Positions 1-26,302 of a stretch of DNA of 64,000 nucleotides are shown here, one piece after another; position 1 is the first letter of the stretch; each line of letters begins with the position of its first letter. A program made the position numbers and the translations under genes. Source of the stretch: Pterobdella sp. o SKG-2022. Its lineage: Eukaryota; Annelida; Clitellata; Hirudinida; Piscicolidae. The DNA is taken from NCBI GenBank assembly GCA_964035795.1, contig OZ038320.1, positions 4,899,896 through 4,963,895 of the forward strand. The letters run 5' to 3'. The notes under the pieces were generated by a model. That model made no database searches, was not told where the DNA came from, and saw nothing but the letters and a program-made list of their open reading frames with translations.

Positions 1-357
1 TGGCGCAACAACATCAACAAACTCCTTCACGAGCTCAACGCACAAAAAGAATTAGATGAGAAGGCGAGAAAAGATTCTGTCAAGATTCAAAAAAACATTG
101 CCAACAATCAAACTTGCAAAATTTGCTTCCTCTAATGCATCATTAGTTTGTTCGTTTCCTGGATGCAACAAAGTCGCTGCCAACAAAACTGGCCTGACAA
201 ACCACATACGACAAACAAGTGTACAATGCAAACATTGTGGCTTAAATTTCAAAAGCAAGGCATCTATAACCATAGAAAAAAATGTTCTACCAACTCTTCT
301 ACGCACCTGCCTCTGGGTGGACAAACGCACTAAGGCTAAGGGTGTGTGCGTGTGTTT
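1..357 (+). pseudogene. 3' end of a zinc-finger-tailed LINE (copy A), frameshifted
   Basis: Decayed C-terminal end of a non-LTR retrotransposon ORF that enters from outside the window. Frame 1 opens with WRNNINKL and runs to a TAA near 136. The reading then continues in frame 2 with a C2H2-like finger (CSFPGCNKVAANKTGLTNH, about 150-210) and returns to frame 1 for the YNHRKKC knuckle and stop near 332. A paralogous minus-strand copy at 21484-22018 has the same finger (CQHPGCNKIAVNKAGLTNH) in one open frame, so copy A carries at least two frameshifts and has lost the second finger histidine. After the stop the two copies share a short 3' UTR that ends in GT-repeat sequence, here at 341-357. 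It is dead; I infer no function. Confidence 0.75.
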
Positions 358-1439
358 AGTTATTATGTATTTTGTGTTGGTGTCTACCATTTTTATTATT
401 TTTCATTTTTTATATTATTTATTAATTAGTATAATAATTATGTTCTTATGTTTCGCCTTATTTCTTAACTTTATTTGCTAAATAACAAGTCAAGTCGTAT
501 GAGAATTCTGGTTCGACTTGAAAACATATTCAAGGATTAAAGAAATGGAAAGTTATTAGGAAGATAGAAAAAAATGATGAGGCAATTTAAAAATTTGAAA
601 TAAGCTTCAAATTTCATTTTTCATTATACAAAATCAATTTTATGAAGCGTTAAAAAAATAATTTATATATTTTTTTTGTTTGCATAAAAATATCATAAAA
701 TTCATATCATTTTTATTGTCTAAATCCACGAGAGATCTAGGGAAAGTACGAGACACAGTAGACAAACAATGAAGGCACACGAGACAGTGTAAATAAAGAA
801 ATCTTAATCTAATTTGGGCTGATATCCGATATATTTTTGATTATTTGATTAGAAAGTTTAAAAAAACAATTGAAAATAGAATTAAAATATGAGATTGTGT
901 TGGAAGAAAAAAATCTTTAAGCACAAGAAAACAACAACAGCAAGTCATTAAAAGAATGCCACTTGCTTATAACTAAGTAAAAAATAAGCTTTGAAAACAA
1001 AGGTTGGAAAAAAAAAGTTATGATAAAAAGAGACAAATAACTTCTACTAGAGTAATCGTAATTTTAGTAATTTTCCAGAATATTAATTAAAAGTAAACAT
1101 AAAAATATATTATTGTCTTAATTATCAGATTAATTTCACAACTTTCTTTTGATTATATATCAAAATTTAATTTGAAGCATTTATCAAAGATTCCATAAAT
1201 AAAAGTAATAAATCACTTTTGTACATCCTACCACAAACAACCGTCTATCCCAAATACTAATAACCCATCGACTCCCTTCTATAAAACACAATGGCTTATA
1301 TTACATATGCTAATGACTCGCCTTTATGCTTTAATAATAAAAACTGAATTTTAACCAAATATTTGTAAATAGCAATTTTAGTGGTTTTTCAAAAAAAAAG
1401 TATTTACACTACAAAAACCAACCACTCATTAGCTTTACC
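358..1439. other. AT-rich intergenic DNA, nothing recognised
   Basis: Very AT-rich sequence with homopolymer A and T runs. I see no coding exon, RNA gene or recognisable repeat. Confidence 0.6.
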
Positions 1440-1582
1440 ATCCTAGTCCCGTTTTCACAACATTTCCACCACTTTCACCATCACCCCCACTACACTACCA
1501 CAACCCCTCATCACCATCATCACCATCACCACCATCACCACCACCACCACAACCACCACCACCACCACCACCAACTCTTCAC
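1440..1582. repeat. CAC/CAT-rich low-complexity tract
   Basis: A C-rich, G-free tract that resolves from about 1500 into interrupted CAC and CAT triplets. It would read as His/Thr/Pro-rich in some frames but has no ORF context, so it is called a microsatellite. Confidence 0.8.
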
Positions 1583-3554
1583 CTAACCTACACAGAAATA
1601 TACTAAATGACAGCTTCTATTTGTGAATCTCACGTTTCTACAAAGCTGTTTGATGTTTTAAAGTCCCCTCGAGATGGCTTGTGTTTTATATTAAGAATTT
1701 TTTATCGTTGTTATTATTTTTAATGTTATTCAAACATATCTTATTATTTTTCTTATTTTATTATTCTTATTATTTTTTCGTTGACTGATCATAGTAATTA
1801 CTATTATTAGTAACTTTTAGATTATAGTCGATATTATCATTAGACACGAAAAGTATTAAAATAATTAATAATAAATTAGAATAAAGTAAAAAATAAAATG
1901 AAAAAAACAAATATTTTTTTCCATTAATTAGATTTTTTATTTAGAAAAAATATATTCCATAACTATGAATGGGTTTTCAAAGAACTCGTGTTTTTTTTTT
2001 CAAATTATTCAACTCAATTTATGGTTCAAAACATAATTAGTTCACTTCACCCCAGTTGAACTCCTTAATCAAACCGATGTCAACTGAAGCAAAAGATAAC
2101 GTAGATTATCTCTTCAAATTCTTTTCATCCTATACGGGTGTTAGCATGGTATCATTTACTTCCGTTTTATGTATTTATATTTATTTTTTTTATTTATTTT
2201 TCTTTTATACATCTATATCTTTTTTTTGTTTTGTTTTATGTATCTAAATTTACATTTTTCTTCTGTTTAGTTCGTCTTTACATTTATTCTTCTCCTCTAC
2301 TTCTTTTTTTGATCTACTTTTCTTTTCCATTTTCTTTTATCTACATCTATTCCTGCTACTTGTTTTTTTTTCTTTTTTTATATACTAATCGTTATCACTC
2401 TTTCTTTTTGCGTTGAATTTTTTAATCGAAAACTTAATGAGAAATTTAATTCTCCTTCAGATCGCTTTATAATGTTTCTTTATCAATCCGAACTAATTTT
2501 GTACCCATATATTTTTATTTATTCACAAAGTCAGCTTCTCAATGTTTCATTTATGCATTTAAATTTTAATTTTATTCAAATATTTTTTTTAATCTTAATT
2601 TCTTACTTTGGTTCAAAGCATAATAAATAAAAAATCATCTAAATCATTTTATCTCTCCATCTATCAATACTACCTACCTTTATCTATCCATTGATCAATC
2701 TACCTACACCTACCTTTTATCTATCTTTCACATCCTGTTAAACTCTTTGTAAGTAATTCCATTGCTCGGCGATGACATTTTCTAATGGTTTAGTATGCTT
2801 TGATGTTATACCGGTGTGTTTGAGGCGCTCAGGGTGGTATGTGTTGCTTGGTTGCGTAATAAGTATGTATGCATTGTATTTTATATATCTATACAAGTTT
2901 ATCTCATATAGAATATATGAACAATGTAGTATAAATGAATAATGAAAAATATTGGATAAAAAAGTCTTACCTAAGTGGAGAGACAAAATTAAACTTAGAC
3001 ATGATAAACTACCCATAATATAATATATACATAATTTATTCATTTAAATAATGAACAAATATAAAAGATGGTTAACTATTTAGCTTAATGATATAAATTT
3101 TCAAGGATCAACAAGTGTTATAAGGTTCAAAAACACTAATTTTCAGGCATTTTAAAGTGCGACTAAATTGAAAAGCCTAAAAAAATTAATATTCAATAAA
3201 ATTTCTATTGGAAAACACACAAATATACATAAAAGATCAAAACAAAAACTCCCCCCATTCTGTTTTTTAATTTCATCTATTGCATCTTAGCTTCCAAAAA
3301 GACTAACACCAACACACCCCCATAAGCGGATGCACAACACTTGACACAACCTTGGGTCAAGCCAAACATGCCAACGCACTCTCTTGCATGATTATTATCA
3401 TTGTACAAGTTTTTATTTTATTTTTTTTATTATGTTATTGTTGTTTTTATATTATTTTTTTTATTTTGTTATTGTTATTTTTATTTTATTTTTTCAGCAC
3501 TTTGTGTTTTTCATTGTTAGTTTTAAATACTTTTTTTTCGAGTTTTTCAATTTA
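1583..3554. other. AT-rich intergenic DNA with pyrimidine tracts
   Basis: Contains a long T-rich stretch (about 2160-2420) and TATC-type tetranucleotide repeats (about 2650-2730). Apparent short ORFs here are Phe/Leu/Ile-rich readings of these tracts. No gene is supported. Confidence 0.55.
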
Positions 3555-4034
3555 TTTTTATTCAAATGTCAAATTCATTTGACAAAAAAGGGTATTTACA
3601 AAGTGAAGTGCTCATGTGATCCAGATAAATGCTATATTGGGCAGACTAGGGTCACAATAAGAACGAGAATGGCCCAACACGAAGCAAATGCAGCTTCCCA
3701 AAAAGGGATAAATATAATATCTTTTATCAACAAACATGCGAGAGAATGCCCTTTTGGAAGAAAAATTGGAACAAGCCAGAAATTATGAAAACAATGGCAG
3801 ATACTAATAAGTTTTTTCTTCAAAAGAAGCTACTGACAAGAGATAGTTTGAAAATAAAAAAACATAATTCAGTGAAAAACGGTTATAATGATCATCAATT
3901 GCACGTAGAAACAAAAGCCTGGGATTTCTTACTCGAAAAACTTCGCAAAAAAGACAAAAAAACCAGGATACTGTCCGAAGGAGGGCACACGGAGATTAAT
4001 TTCTCTGCGAAAAATGAAAATTTTAATCTTTGAA
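3555..4034 (+). pseudogene. Penelope-like element relic: GIY-YIG endonuclease domain (copy 1)
   Basis: Shows the C-terminal endonuclease part of a Penelope-like retroelement. The GIY-YIG core is visible: GIYKVKCSC followed by CYIGQTRVTIRTRMAQHE, with the paired GIY and YIG strands, the spacer cysteines of the Penelope type, and the catalytic Arg in the following helix. The frame breaks around 3740-3765 and continues in another frame to the tail KIKKHNSVKNGYNDHQL and a stop at about 4033. A second copy at 37050-37382 (minus) shares both blocks. No reverse transcriptase is seen upstream, so this is a 5'-truncated, frameshifted relic. In intact elements the nuclease nicks the target for priming. 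Confidence 0.8.
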
Positions 4035-6275
4035 GTGTAAAGCATATCTAAACTCCATCTTTTCAAAAAAAAATCTTTTTAACTTTAGATTACATAATTA
4101 CATAGACAATTATAAAATTGATGCAGTCTCAACAGTTATAATTATAATTTACCTGAAAACTACAAAATTTATTTACTATAAAAACCAATAATTTCAAAAA
4201 ACTTTTTATGCTAACGTACTATGGTAAGGCTATAATTACCGAAAATTTTAGCTAATTTTGCTCAATAAATGTACTGAGTTTTTCCCATAAATTGACGTTG
4301 AAGACTGTTGATACCCTTTGTTATCTATTTTTAACTTAATACTTTTATTGGTTTCCTCTTAAATTAAAAGCACACACTTCATCAATTATTTCACAACCAT
4401 CATTATCATTAGCACCACTATTATTACTATTATAAAAATTTAAAAAAACTTAGCAAAACACTCTATAAGCAATACCTCAAAACAGCATTAAAAATAATAA
4501 TGGATAATGCTTATATTGTAATCATCATCCCCCAATCGAATGCATTAAGCTCTCAGTAACCTACACCATGTAGTACAATTGCCCATCAATTTCTTGAGGT
4601 CTAATTGCGTATAATATATTGTATTACATATATAATTGTAAGAAATTAAATTTGGCATACTATTTTTTTAATAATGTTTTGAACGTTTTATAGACAGTTA
4701 TGTTAAAAATTTATCGGCATTAGAGTTATAGTAAATTTGAACCTAGAGAAAGTATCTATATCGGAGAGAGACTAATGAATCTTCGTTTAATATATTTTAT
4801 TTGAGCCGAGCTTTTAGAAACTTTTCGTTTCATTAAAAGGCTGTTAAAAAATTTCAACAGAGTTTCTAAAAAATTAATTTACATTTATTATTATCTAATT
4901 TAAAAAATCAAAAAAATTTACATTGAAACAAGATAGACATAATTGCGCTATACAAATTTACATTGTTACTGTATTATTCACAAAAAAATAACATTAAGAT
5001 AACTTATGAAATATTTTCAAATAATCCCCACTAATTTAAATAAAAATATTTAGAGTTCCCAAAAACCACACTACACAAAAGCCCATCATACCATTTAATT
5101 TATTAGTACATTCATCTGTTAAATTATATCACCAAATGAATGCATAGTAAGATTTGATACATTAAATCTACATACATTAGTATTATCATTCTATAACTAT
5201 ACCAGTATCAAAAATGTGCAGCAAGATTTGATTCGTTGAAATATCGTTTAACAAAAAAATCTATTCATTCAAGTTCATTTCTTCAGTCTGCCTACAGCAT
5301 CTGCCTGCGATGAACTTATTGTTTGGGAATGGCAATGCTAGTTTTGCTATAATAGTGTTTTACATAATAAACAAAAAAAATGGCTTGTTTTTATTGATAT
5401 TTCTTATTTAATTAATTTATTTTTTTCAAATAAGTATTTATTTGTTTCAAAATAAATTAAAACTCGAAATATTGATGAAACTAAAAATGAAGAAAAACAA
5501 AATAAAATCAACAAAAAATCAATTGATAATAAAAAATTTGGATAAACAAAAAAAAAATAAAAAAAAGCATAATAATAAAATCAACGAAGGAACAAATAAA
5601 CAGTCAATGAATCGTTCAATTACAGAAACCTTAGAGACTAACAATGGTGCTAACAGATGTTTTAACTAGCTATTGATTTTTCAGTTGTTTTATTTTTATT
5701 TTTTTATATTATTGTTGTTGTTTTTCTTTTCAATAATATTACTACATATATTGTTTATTGATTAAATTATGAAAATAAATAGTTGAAAGCTTTTAAACGT
5801 ATGTAAAAAAATAAGAAAATTAAAAAAAAAAGTAGGGATAATAATTTAAGAAAAACACAAACAATAATGAATATAACTAGAAAAAGATAACAAAAAAATA
5901 AGAAATATTCATAATAATAAAAAAATAACAGGATAATGATAAAAACAATAATAATAAGAATAATAACAATAAGGGAGTGGAAGCAGATGAGCGACTGTCA
6001 GCATTTAACGTTGTCAATAGCTGCGAGCAAGTGTGTGTGAAATACAATAGAAAAAGAAACGCAGTTTATACAATGAATTAAATGATAGTAAATTAATTGG
6101 TTATTTAATTGTTGTTATTAATAATATTTTGAGTATTATTGTTTTTATTAATTATTCTTTGTTATTATTTTTGCTATTACTAATAAAGATATTATTTTTT
6201 TTCCTACTATCATTACTGAGCAGCACACACATAAACACACATATACATCCAATACAAATTGTTCAATGTAATTTT

Positions 6276-6375
6276 GTATGCACATGCGCAAACAACCTCT
6301 TTGATACCTGTAGGGGGCCACATCTGCTGGAAGATGTGTGTGTGCGGATGTGTGTATGGTTGTTTGTGTACATAC
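6276..6375. repeat. Imperfect inverted repeat / stem-loop
   Basis: Arm 6276-6297 (GTATG, mismatched middle, CAAACAACC) pairs with arm 6358-6375 (GGTTGTTTG, then TACATAC). Inside lies a second perfect 7-bp hairpin (CACATCT / AGATGTG). The interior is GC-richer than the surroundings. Function unknown. Confidence 0.45.
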
Positions 6376-9300
6376 TTGTTTGTTCGTCTAGTTTCAAAAT
6401 GCATTTATTTTTAATTAAAAATTGAATTATGATTCCTTAGATAGGTCATCATACAAAAAATTATTGTTTACATTCTCTTATTAAATTAAAATTAATACTG
6501 TGATCTTTAATCAAAATTTAACTGCCACTTAAAAAATAATTAGTCCCACTTTCTTCAGTGTTTACCATTACCTTTTTAATAACTGATTCTTTAAATTCCT
6601 CCAAAAAAGCTGCTCTTATTATAAATTTCCAAGATTTTTTATGTATCTTTATTCATTATTTGGATCTTTATATGTATTTGTATTCATTATGGAAGTCGCT
6701 TTATATATTGTCTTGTTTATTATTGCTACGAACAAATTGACCGTAAGTAACGATAAAAGATCAACTTTGTGACTTCAACATTCCACCTTCCTTTTGACGA
6801 AATTTATAGTTGTTATTATTATTATTATTGTTTTTTTTTCATTTAAATATAAGTCAAAATGAACAAAAAAGTTGAGCAAGATGTTTCTAAAAATAAACAT
6901 CATCTACAGTTTGTCACTGAAGCATAAAAATGAAATTAATAAATACCTAATCATATTTCGAACCAAATTGAAATATATGGTTCCTAATAAATAGTTAAGA
7001 AAAAAAAATTTTCGAATCTTCACAAAAAAATTATAAAAGACTTATAACATCAAATTTGATAAGATTACGTTCCAATAGTTAAGAAATCCCAAGAAAATTT
7101 CGGAAGCTTATTGCAAGGTTTCGCACATGACGCTTGTACTAATTTTCTTAGTTTTATTTCCTACTTTGGGTCTACACATATCTATATAACTAGCTTTTGT
7201 ACCATTTGAGCATTTGAGTAATTAAGTGGTTTTAAAGCTAGCTGTGAAAAATGTTATAACCTTAAGTACATAAGTAATTAAGATAATAAAAGGAACAGTA
7301 CAGTTTTCAAACGTTTATTTTAGGTTCCAATGTTCAACTGCAGCTTCAGTAAGGAATGTGACACTAGATCTTTTCATTTACTCAAAAACAGCTTCACATA
7401 TGAATAGTTTAAAGATTAATACATTATGCACTTGAACATGTAAAACAATCATTATTAGTTAAAATATTCATTCCATAAAAGATTGAGTAAATTGGCTTAC
7501 AAAAAAGCACATATTAATTTGATCAATTATAATTTTTATTTGTCTCCTAAAATCATCCCATGAAGCATTAAATTCCATGTATAAAGCTATAAAACTAAAA
7601 AACAATATCACTTTCTCATATTCTACTATGGGACCATAATGTTACGTTCAAATCCACGGGAGAAAACAATTAAAATAGCAACCCTAAACACAATGGGCTT
7701 TCATTAATGACGAAATTGCTCCAATAGTTATACCAACAACATTGTATTTAGGTTGACATTAACAAAGTTCTTCTATTGGACTTTTTCTGAGTAGAATAAC
7801 ATTTTTTTGTGTAAAAATAATATTATTATGAATATATCTTTTTTAATTGAATTAAATAAAATTTGTTTTATTAATCAAAATAAAAATTTGTCCAAAATTA
7901 TCTTATATAATTATTAAATAGTAATAGTATTAATTTATAGAATAGTAATAGTAATAATTAACTAACTAGCATTAATGTAAAAATTTTGTCTATATGAAAA
8001 GTCAAAGAACATACTATGATATTAGCAGGTGTATTATAAGGGGAATATAGGAAACTGGTAACTACATATTAATAGTAAAAATTTTTTTTAGCAATCGAGG
8101 TTAGAAATTATATATTTTTTTCAAAGTTCGAAGTTTTTTGTTTTATTTATTTTGCATTAGTAACTTATATATATATATATATATCTAGAGTTTGAAAAAT
8201 ATATTAAAAATTTTATTTAAAAAAAAGAATAAAAAATAAATATTTGTTATAAAAATGAAAATTACTTCAAATTTCAAATAACTCTCAATACACAAAAAGC
8301 CCCCACACTATAACCATCAAATCACATCACAAATACAGACCAACCCATAGGTTAACTCAAACCCTTTAGTATATAAAACTAAGTTCACACACGCTTCAGA
8401 ACCCACATTTGTGGGATAGCTTTCCTAAGAGGTTCCCATAGGATTGAACAATAGAGCCACACAAGAGTGCCATTATTACGATTCTTAGTCACAGAACAAT
8501 TAGTTTTTGTCACTGTATGTGTTTTTATTTATTTATCTTTTCATCTATCTCTTTTCCTATCTGTCTATATGTGTATTTATCTAGAAAACTATCGGGGTTT
8601 GGTCTTTGCATCTATATTTATTTATAAAATTTTGTATGTTTTTCAATCTTGCTATGTTTTTTCACCTTTTTGTATTTCTTTTTAAGTATTCTCCCACAGC
8701 TGCATAAATATAATAGTCTAAAGGGTTTACTTATTGAATAAAAGTCCTAAAGGGAACTTAATAGGTTCTCTATTGTTCCCAAATAATTGCCCAGCAGAAA
8801 GTCTTATACAAAATTGTAACTAATCCTATTACGTTTATGACCTTATCCCACAGTTACGCATAAAATTCGAGGTATTATATCCTTTATGGTTGGCTATGGT
8901 ATTATTAGTATAGGGGTTTTGACGTTTCTGTGTCGTTAAGTTCAAAACGAAAGATGTAGAAAGCTTCGTAGAGTTATGGAATATTATACCAGTATGAACT
9001 TTTTAAATCTAAAAAAATAATTTCTTGATGAATTTCAGCTTATTCATAAAATTTTATTGGAATATTTGAATTTAAAAATCGATATTTAATTGACTTTCTT
9101 TCTATTAATTTCCAGCAATTCTCATTATATAGAAAAGGTAGGAAGTTAATAGTTAAATGAACTAAGCTTGAAAAGAACCATGAGTAATCTAACTAATAAT
9201 ATGAATTATACACATGTATACCAAACAGAAACTATTCAAAACCAGAATTTATCTAAAAACCAGACTATTCAAGTTTTCTTTTGTGATTATAATGCAAGTT

Positions 9301-10204
9301 CAAATAATTAAATTGACAAAAGAAATACACACACACAAACAATCTTTCCATCAATACCCCTCAGTATCATCATTATCACAACTACACGCTCAACATGGAA
9401 ACCTGGTGGAGCGAGTAAATGATCAGTGACATGAAGAGGAAGACACGCGAAGCATGTACAAAGCCACAAATGACCACCCACTTTGCCACTGTATGTGTAT
9501 TTAATAGGGTGTGGTTGGGCTGGCATGTAGTTAGGTGATGGTTTGTATATAAGGATGTTATTGAGGGTAAATTTATTTATGGATGTTCAGAATAAGATGT
9601 TTATTGGCTGATTTAATGCTAATTTTAGAAAGCCTTTTATCGTATTTATTTCTATAACTTAAATTTCGAATTTTCATGAATTTTGTACAATTGTTATGAT
9701 GTGTACAGAGTAATTTGCATATCTTCTGTTATTATAACTAGCGTTTATTGTCTATAACTAATTTATTTCAAAAGGTTTGTGTTGGGAGTATTTTTCACAT
9801 AGGGGAATGTGCTTTAAAAACACTTGTAATGGTGACAACCACTGTTGACGCTTGGATTGGTAGTGTCATATATCACGATGATAAAGTCGTTTATTAACTG
9901 TAACAATAAAAATTATAATAAAATAACAAATAGTAATTGATGTATAAAATAACTGAATAATAAAAATCTTTATATAAAATATAACGTTAATGAATAAAAC
10001 TTTTATAATCAAATAATACTGAAAACTGTAAAAAATACACAGAAAAAGACATCAAAACATTCAAAGGTCTTTATAAAAACAAAATCATAATCGCATAACA
10101 AATAAAAAAAATAAAAAAAGAATATTTTAAAAGAGAGAACAATAAAAATGAAGACAAAGAAACACACACTCAAAGACAAAGAAGCATATAAGAAGTGTGA
10201 CATA

Positions 10205-10300
10205 ATGCACCTGCCGATGTATAAGCGCGCGAAGTCCTTTTAAATTCAAAATTACTAGAGCCAATCAGAGCAGAGCGTTTGACAGCTGTGCTCTTAGTAG
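10205..10300. promoter_or_regulatory. GC-elevated segment with CCAAT and E-box motifs
   Basis: A short island within AT-rich DNA with CpG steps (AAGCGCGCGAAG), a CCAATCAG motif at 10261 and the E-box CAGCTG at 10283. No gene start is seen on either side, so promoter function is only a guess. Confidence 0.15.
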
Positions 10301-12276
10301 TAAAGGCTTGGTGATCATTTGTTTAGGGTAATTTAGGATTTAATTGTAGTTTGAGTAATAAATATTAATATATTTTCATAAGATTGGTTAAAATACAATT
10401 CATTTATTTATAAAGTTCATCGACGTTTTATGATGAGTAAAATTATAGAAAATTTAAGTTTTTATCGCTTTCGATAATTTTACTCCAAAACTCATTTTCA
10501 AAATTGAATTTGGAAAAAGGTTTTGAAATGCATTGAAATTTCTGTTTTAAAAATGACAGTGAAATTTTATAAAGCTCTTTTTCATTACGACATAAAACTA
10601 CTTTAAATATCATAAAACAACGATAAAAACCGAATAATCATAAAAATAATGATGAAAAAAGAAAAATAATACGTGGAATAATGAAAAAAATAAATCCATC
10701 ACAGCCACACTTCACGAGCAAATAAGCTTTATTGATGTGTCATCTATTTGAGGAAACAAAACCTCCACCGACTTCCCATTACTTCATAACGTTGTGGTGT
10801 CTAGACACGGGGTTGGGTTTGATTTGAGCGACAAAGAACACAAGTTGTTTTAATGATGAACGTTTTTAAATTTTGACAACTGATTATTTCTGTATAGATT
10901 TAACTAAGCATAATGGGTTCAAATCAGCCGATACTAAATGTACCAGACACAAAAACCAAGCTTAAAAATATTACATACTCATCATAAGATATGTGGAATT
11001 TTTAGATCTGGTTAATTTAAAACCAGCTGAAATTATCGATAATTAATTGAATTATTGTTTTTTAAACTTTCATACACATTTAAATCTAAAAAAATTTCTC
11101 ATTTTTTTTCGAAAAATTTCACTTTGCTTTCTTCCACATGCTTGTAACAGATATTGCTTCGTGGAATAAAATAAACTCCTAAAAGTGTTCTATTTGAATA
11201 TATATGTTGAATAATTTGGTGTCAATTAAAAAAAAACTCCACTAGATAAATATATTTTTCCGTAAAACCTTGCTTTTGAATATTGTCCTATTACTACAAC
11301 CATGGGTACAAAAAATACAAGCCATAAAGTTTATCATAAGTGAGCTGACGATATAATCAGACTGGACTTCATTTAATAACAGTGAAAATCGTTGAATAGC
11401 TGTAAAAATAATTTAGCCATGAAAAGCTTAGATAAAAAAACATTTGATTATATCAAAAATTGCTGTTTGATGAATGGAATAATGAAATAATTGGTTTATT
11501 AAAAATGTTAGAAGCACCAAAAAAACTGAAGTTAACAAAATTATTTTCAAACAAGAATGTTTCAAAAACCTAAAAATTAGCTTACAAAAAGTTATAAAAT
11601 TAAATTAGAAATATAAAACATTATATAATATAGAATATCAAAGACAGTTTTAACTCAATACAAATCATTACAAAATATCAACGATTCGTAAAACAAGCAG
11701 GTAGCAAATCAATGGTATAAATGACTGGATCCTTCCCCTAGCAAATAAAATAAACTCTAAAAATAAAATATCGAAAGCTTAGTATGCAATTACCTCAGTC
11801 GAAAGAAGAAACTTATACATATTCATATGTATATATTATGCATATAATCTTTTGTATTAATGATTTATATGTACATAAATATATGTATGTTTCTTATAAA
11901 TGGAATTGAAGGACTAAACGAAAAGGAATGAACGTCAAAATTATTGCCTTTAAATGCGGTCGAGATTATGAGCTAACAAAACTACCACCAGCTTTAATCA
12001 TATGAGCTTTAAGTAATGATTTTTTCCTTCATACCAAAAAATTATTTATATCGTTATGCTAACTATCATAAGCTATCAAAATCATTATTTCACTCATCTT
12101 TTATCTACTCACCTTTTAAATTCAAAAAGAATACATTTTCACACAAGTACATACCTTCCTAACTTCACAAACATTTCTCACATAATACAACACATAGCCT
12201 CCTTGAACCCACCAATAATCTACAAATCACACGCACTATCATTTACATTCGAAAAACCTATTCCTCTACCTTACAA

Positions 12277-25894
<13,618 letters not shown>

Positions 25895-25966
25895 GGTTGA
25901 GAACTAATTCAAAAGATGTAGTTGAACGCTTTAAAATTAGGTTACATAAAAAGTATGTTTCAGGAT

Positions 25967-25997
25967 TTTATTCATTTTAAATGCAACAACATTTATT
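25967..25997 (-). terminator. Candidate poly(A) signals of the globin gene
   Basis: AATAAA occurs on the minus strand at 25967-25972 and 25992-25997, roughly 310-335 nt after the globin stop and only 75-100 nt before the formin start codon. AATAAA is common in AT-rich DNA, so this is weak on its own. Confidence 0.3.
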
Positions 25998-26302
25998 ATT
26001 TAAACTTGTAAAAGTATTTTCAATGTATTTAATAATATTAGCACAATCTAATACAGTTGTTCTAGTATATTGACAGTTTTTGTATACACATAGTCGTTAA
26101 GAATCGAATTAAACTTTCATTCAATTACCAAAGAAACATTTAGCTAAAATTATATTTAAATAATTTTTGAAACTTTAAAAGAATATCAACAACAAAAAAA
26201 TAACTTAGTGAAAAAAAAAATTAAAAACTGATTTTAAAAATAAACAATTTTGTTCAAAAATATATCGAAATTATTCGCATATCAAGCTACTCGAAAAAAA
26301 AT

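Larger units (their letters stand above)
4037..12276. other. Gene-poor AT-rich region downstream of the formin gene
   Basis: About 8 kb with no exon I can support. It holds a hairpin at 6276-6375, a (TA)n run at about 8166-8184 and a GC-elevated segment at 10205-10300. The long plus-strand open frame near 12056-12442 is the antisense of the last formin exon and its flanks. Confidence 0.55.

Noticed and set aside
8340..8880. Possible foldback element (GAACAATAGAG and AAACCCTTTAG blocks in inverted orientation)
   Set aside because: Matches are short and scattered; no continuous inverted repeat or target duplication.
9308..9526. Overlapping short ORFs on both strands
   Set aside because: No domain, no splice context and no codon signal; probably chance in a slightly GC-richer patch.
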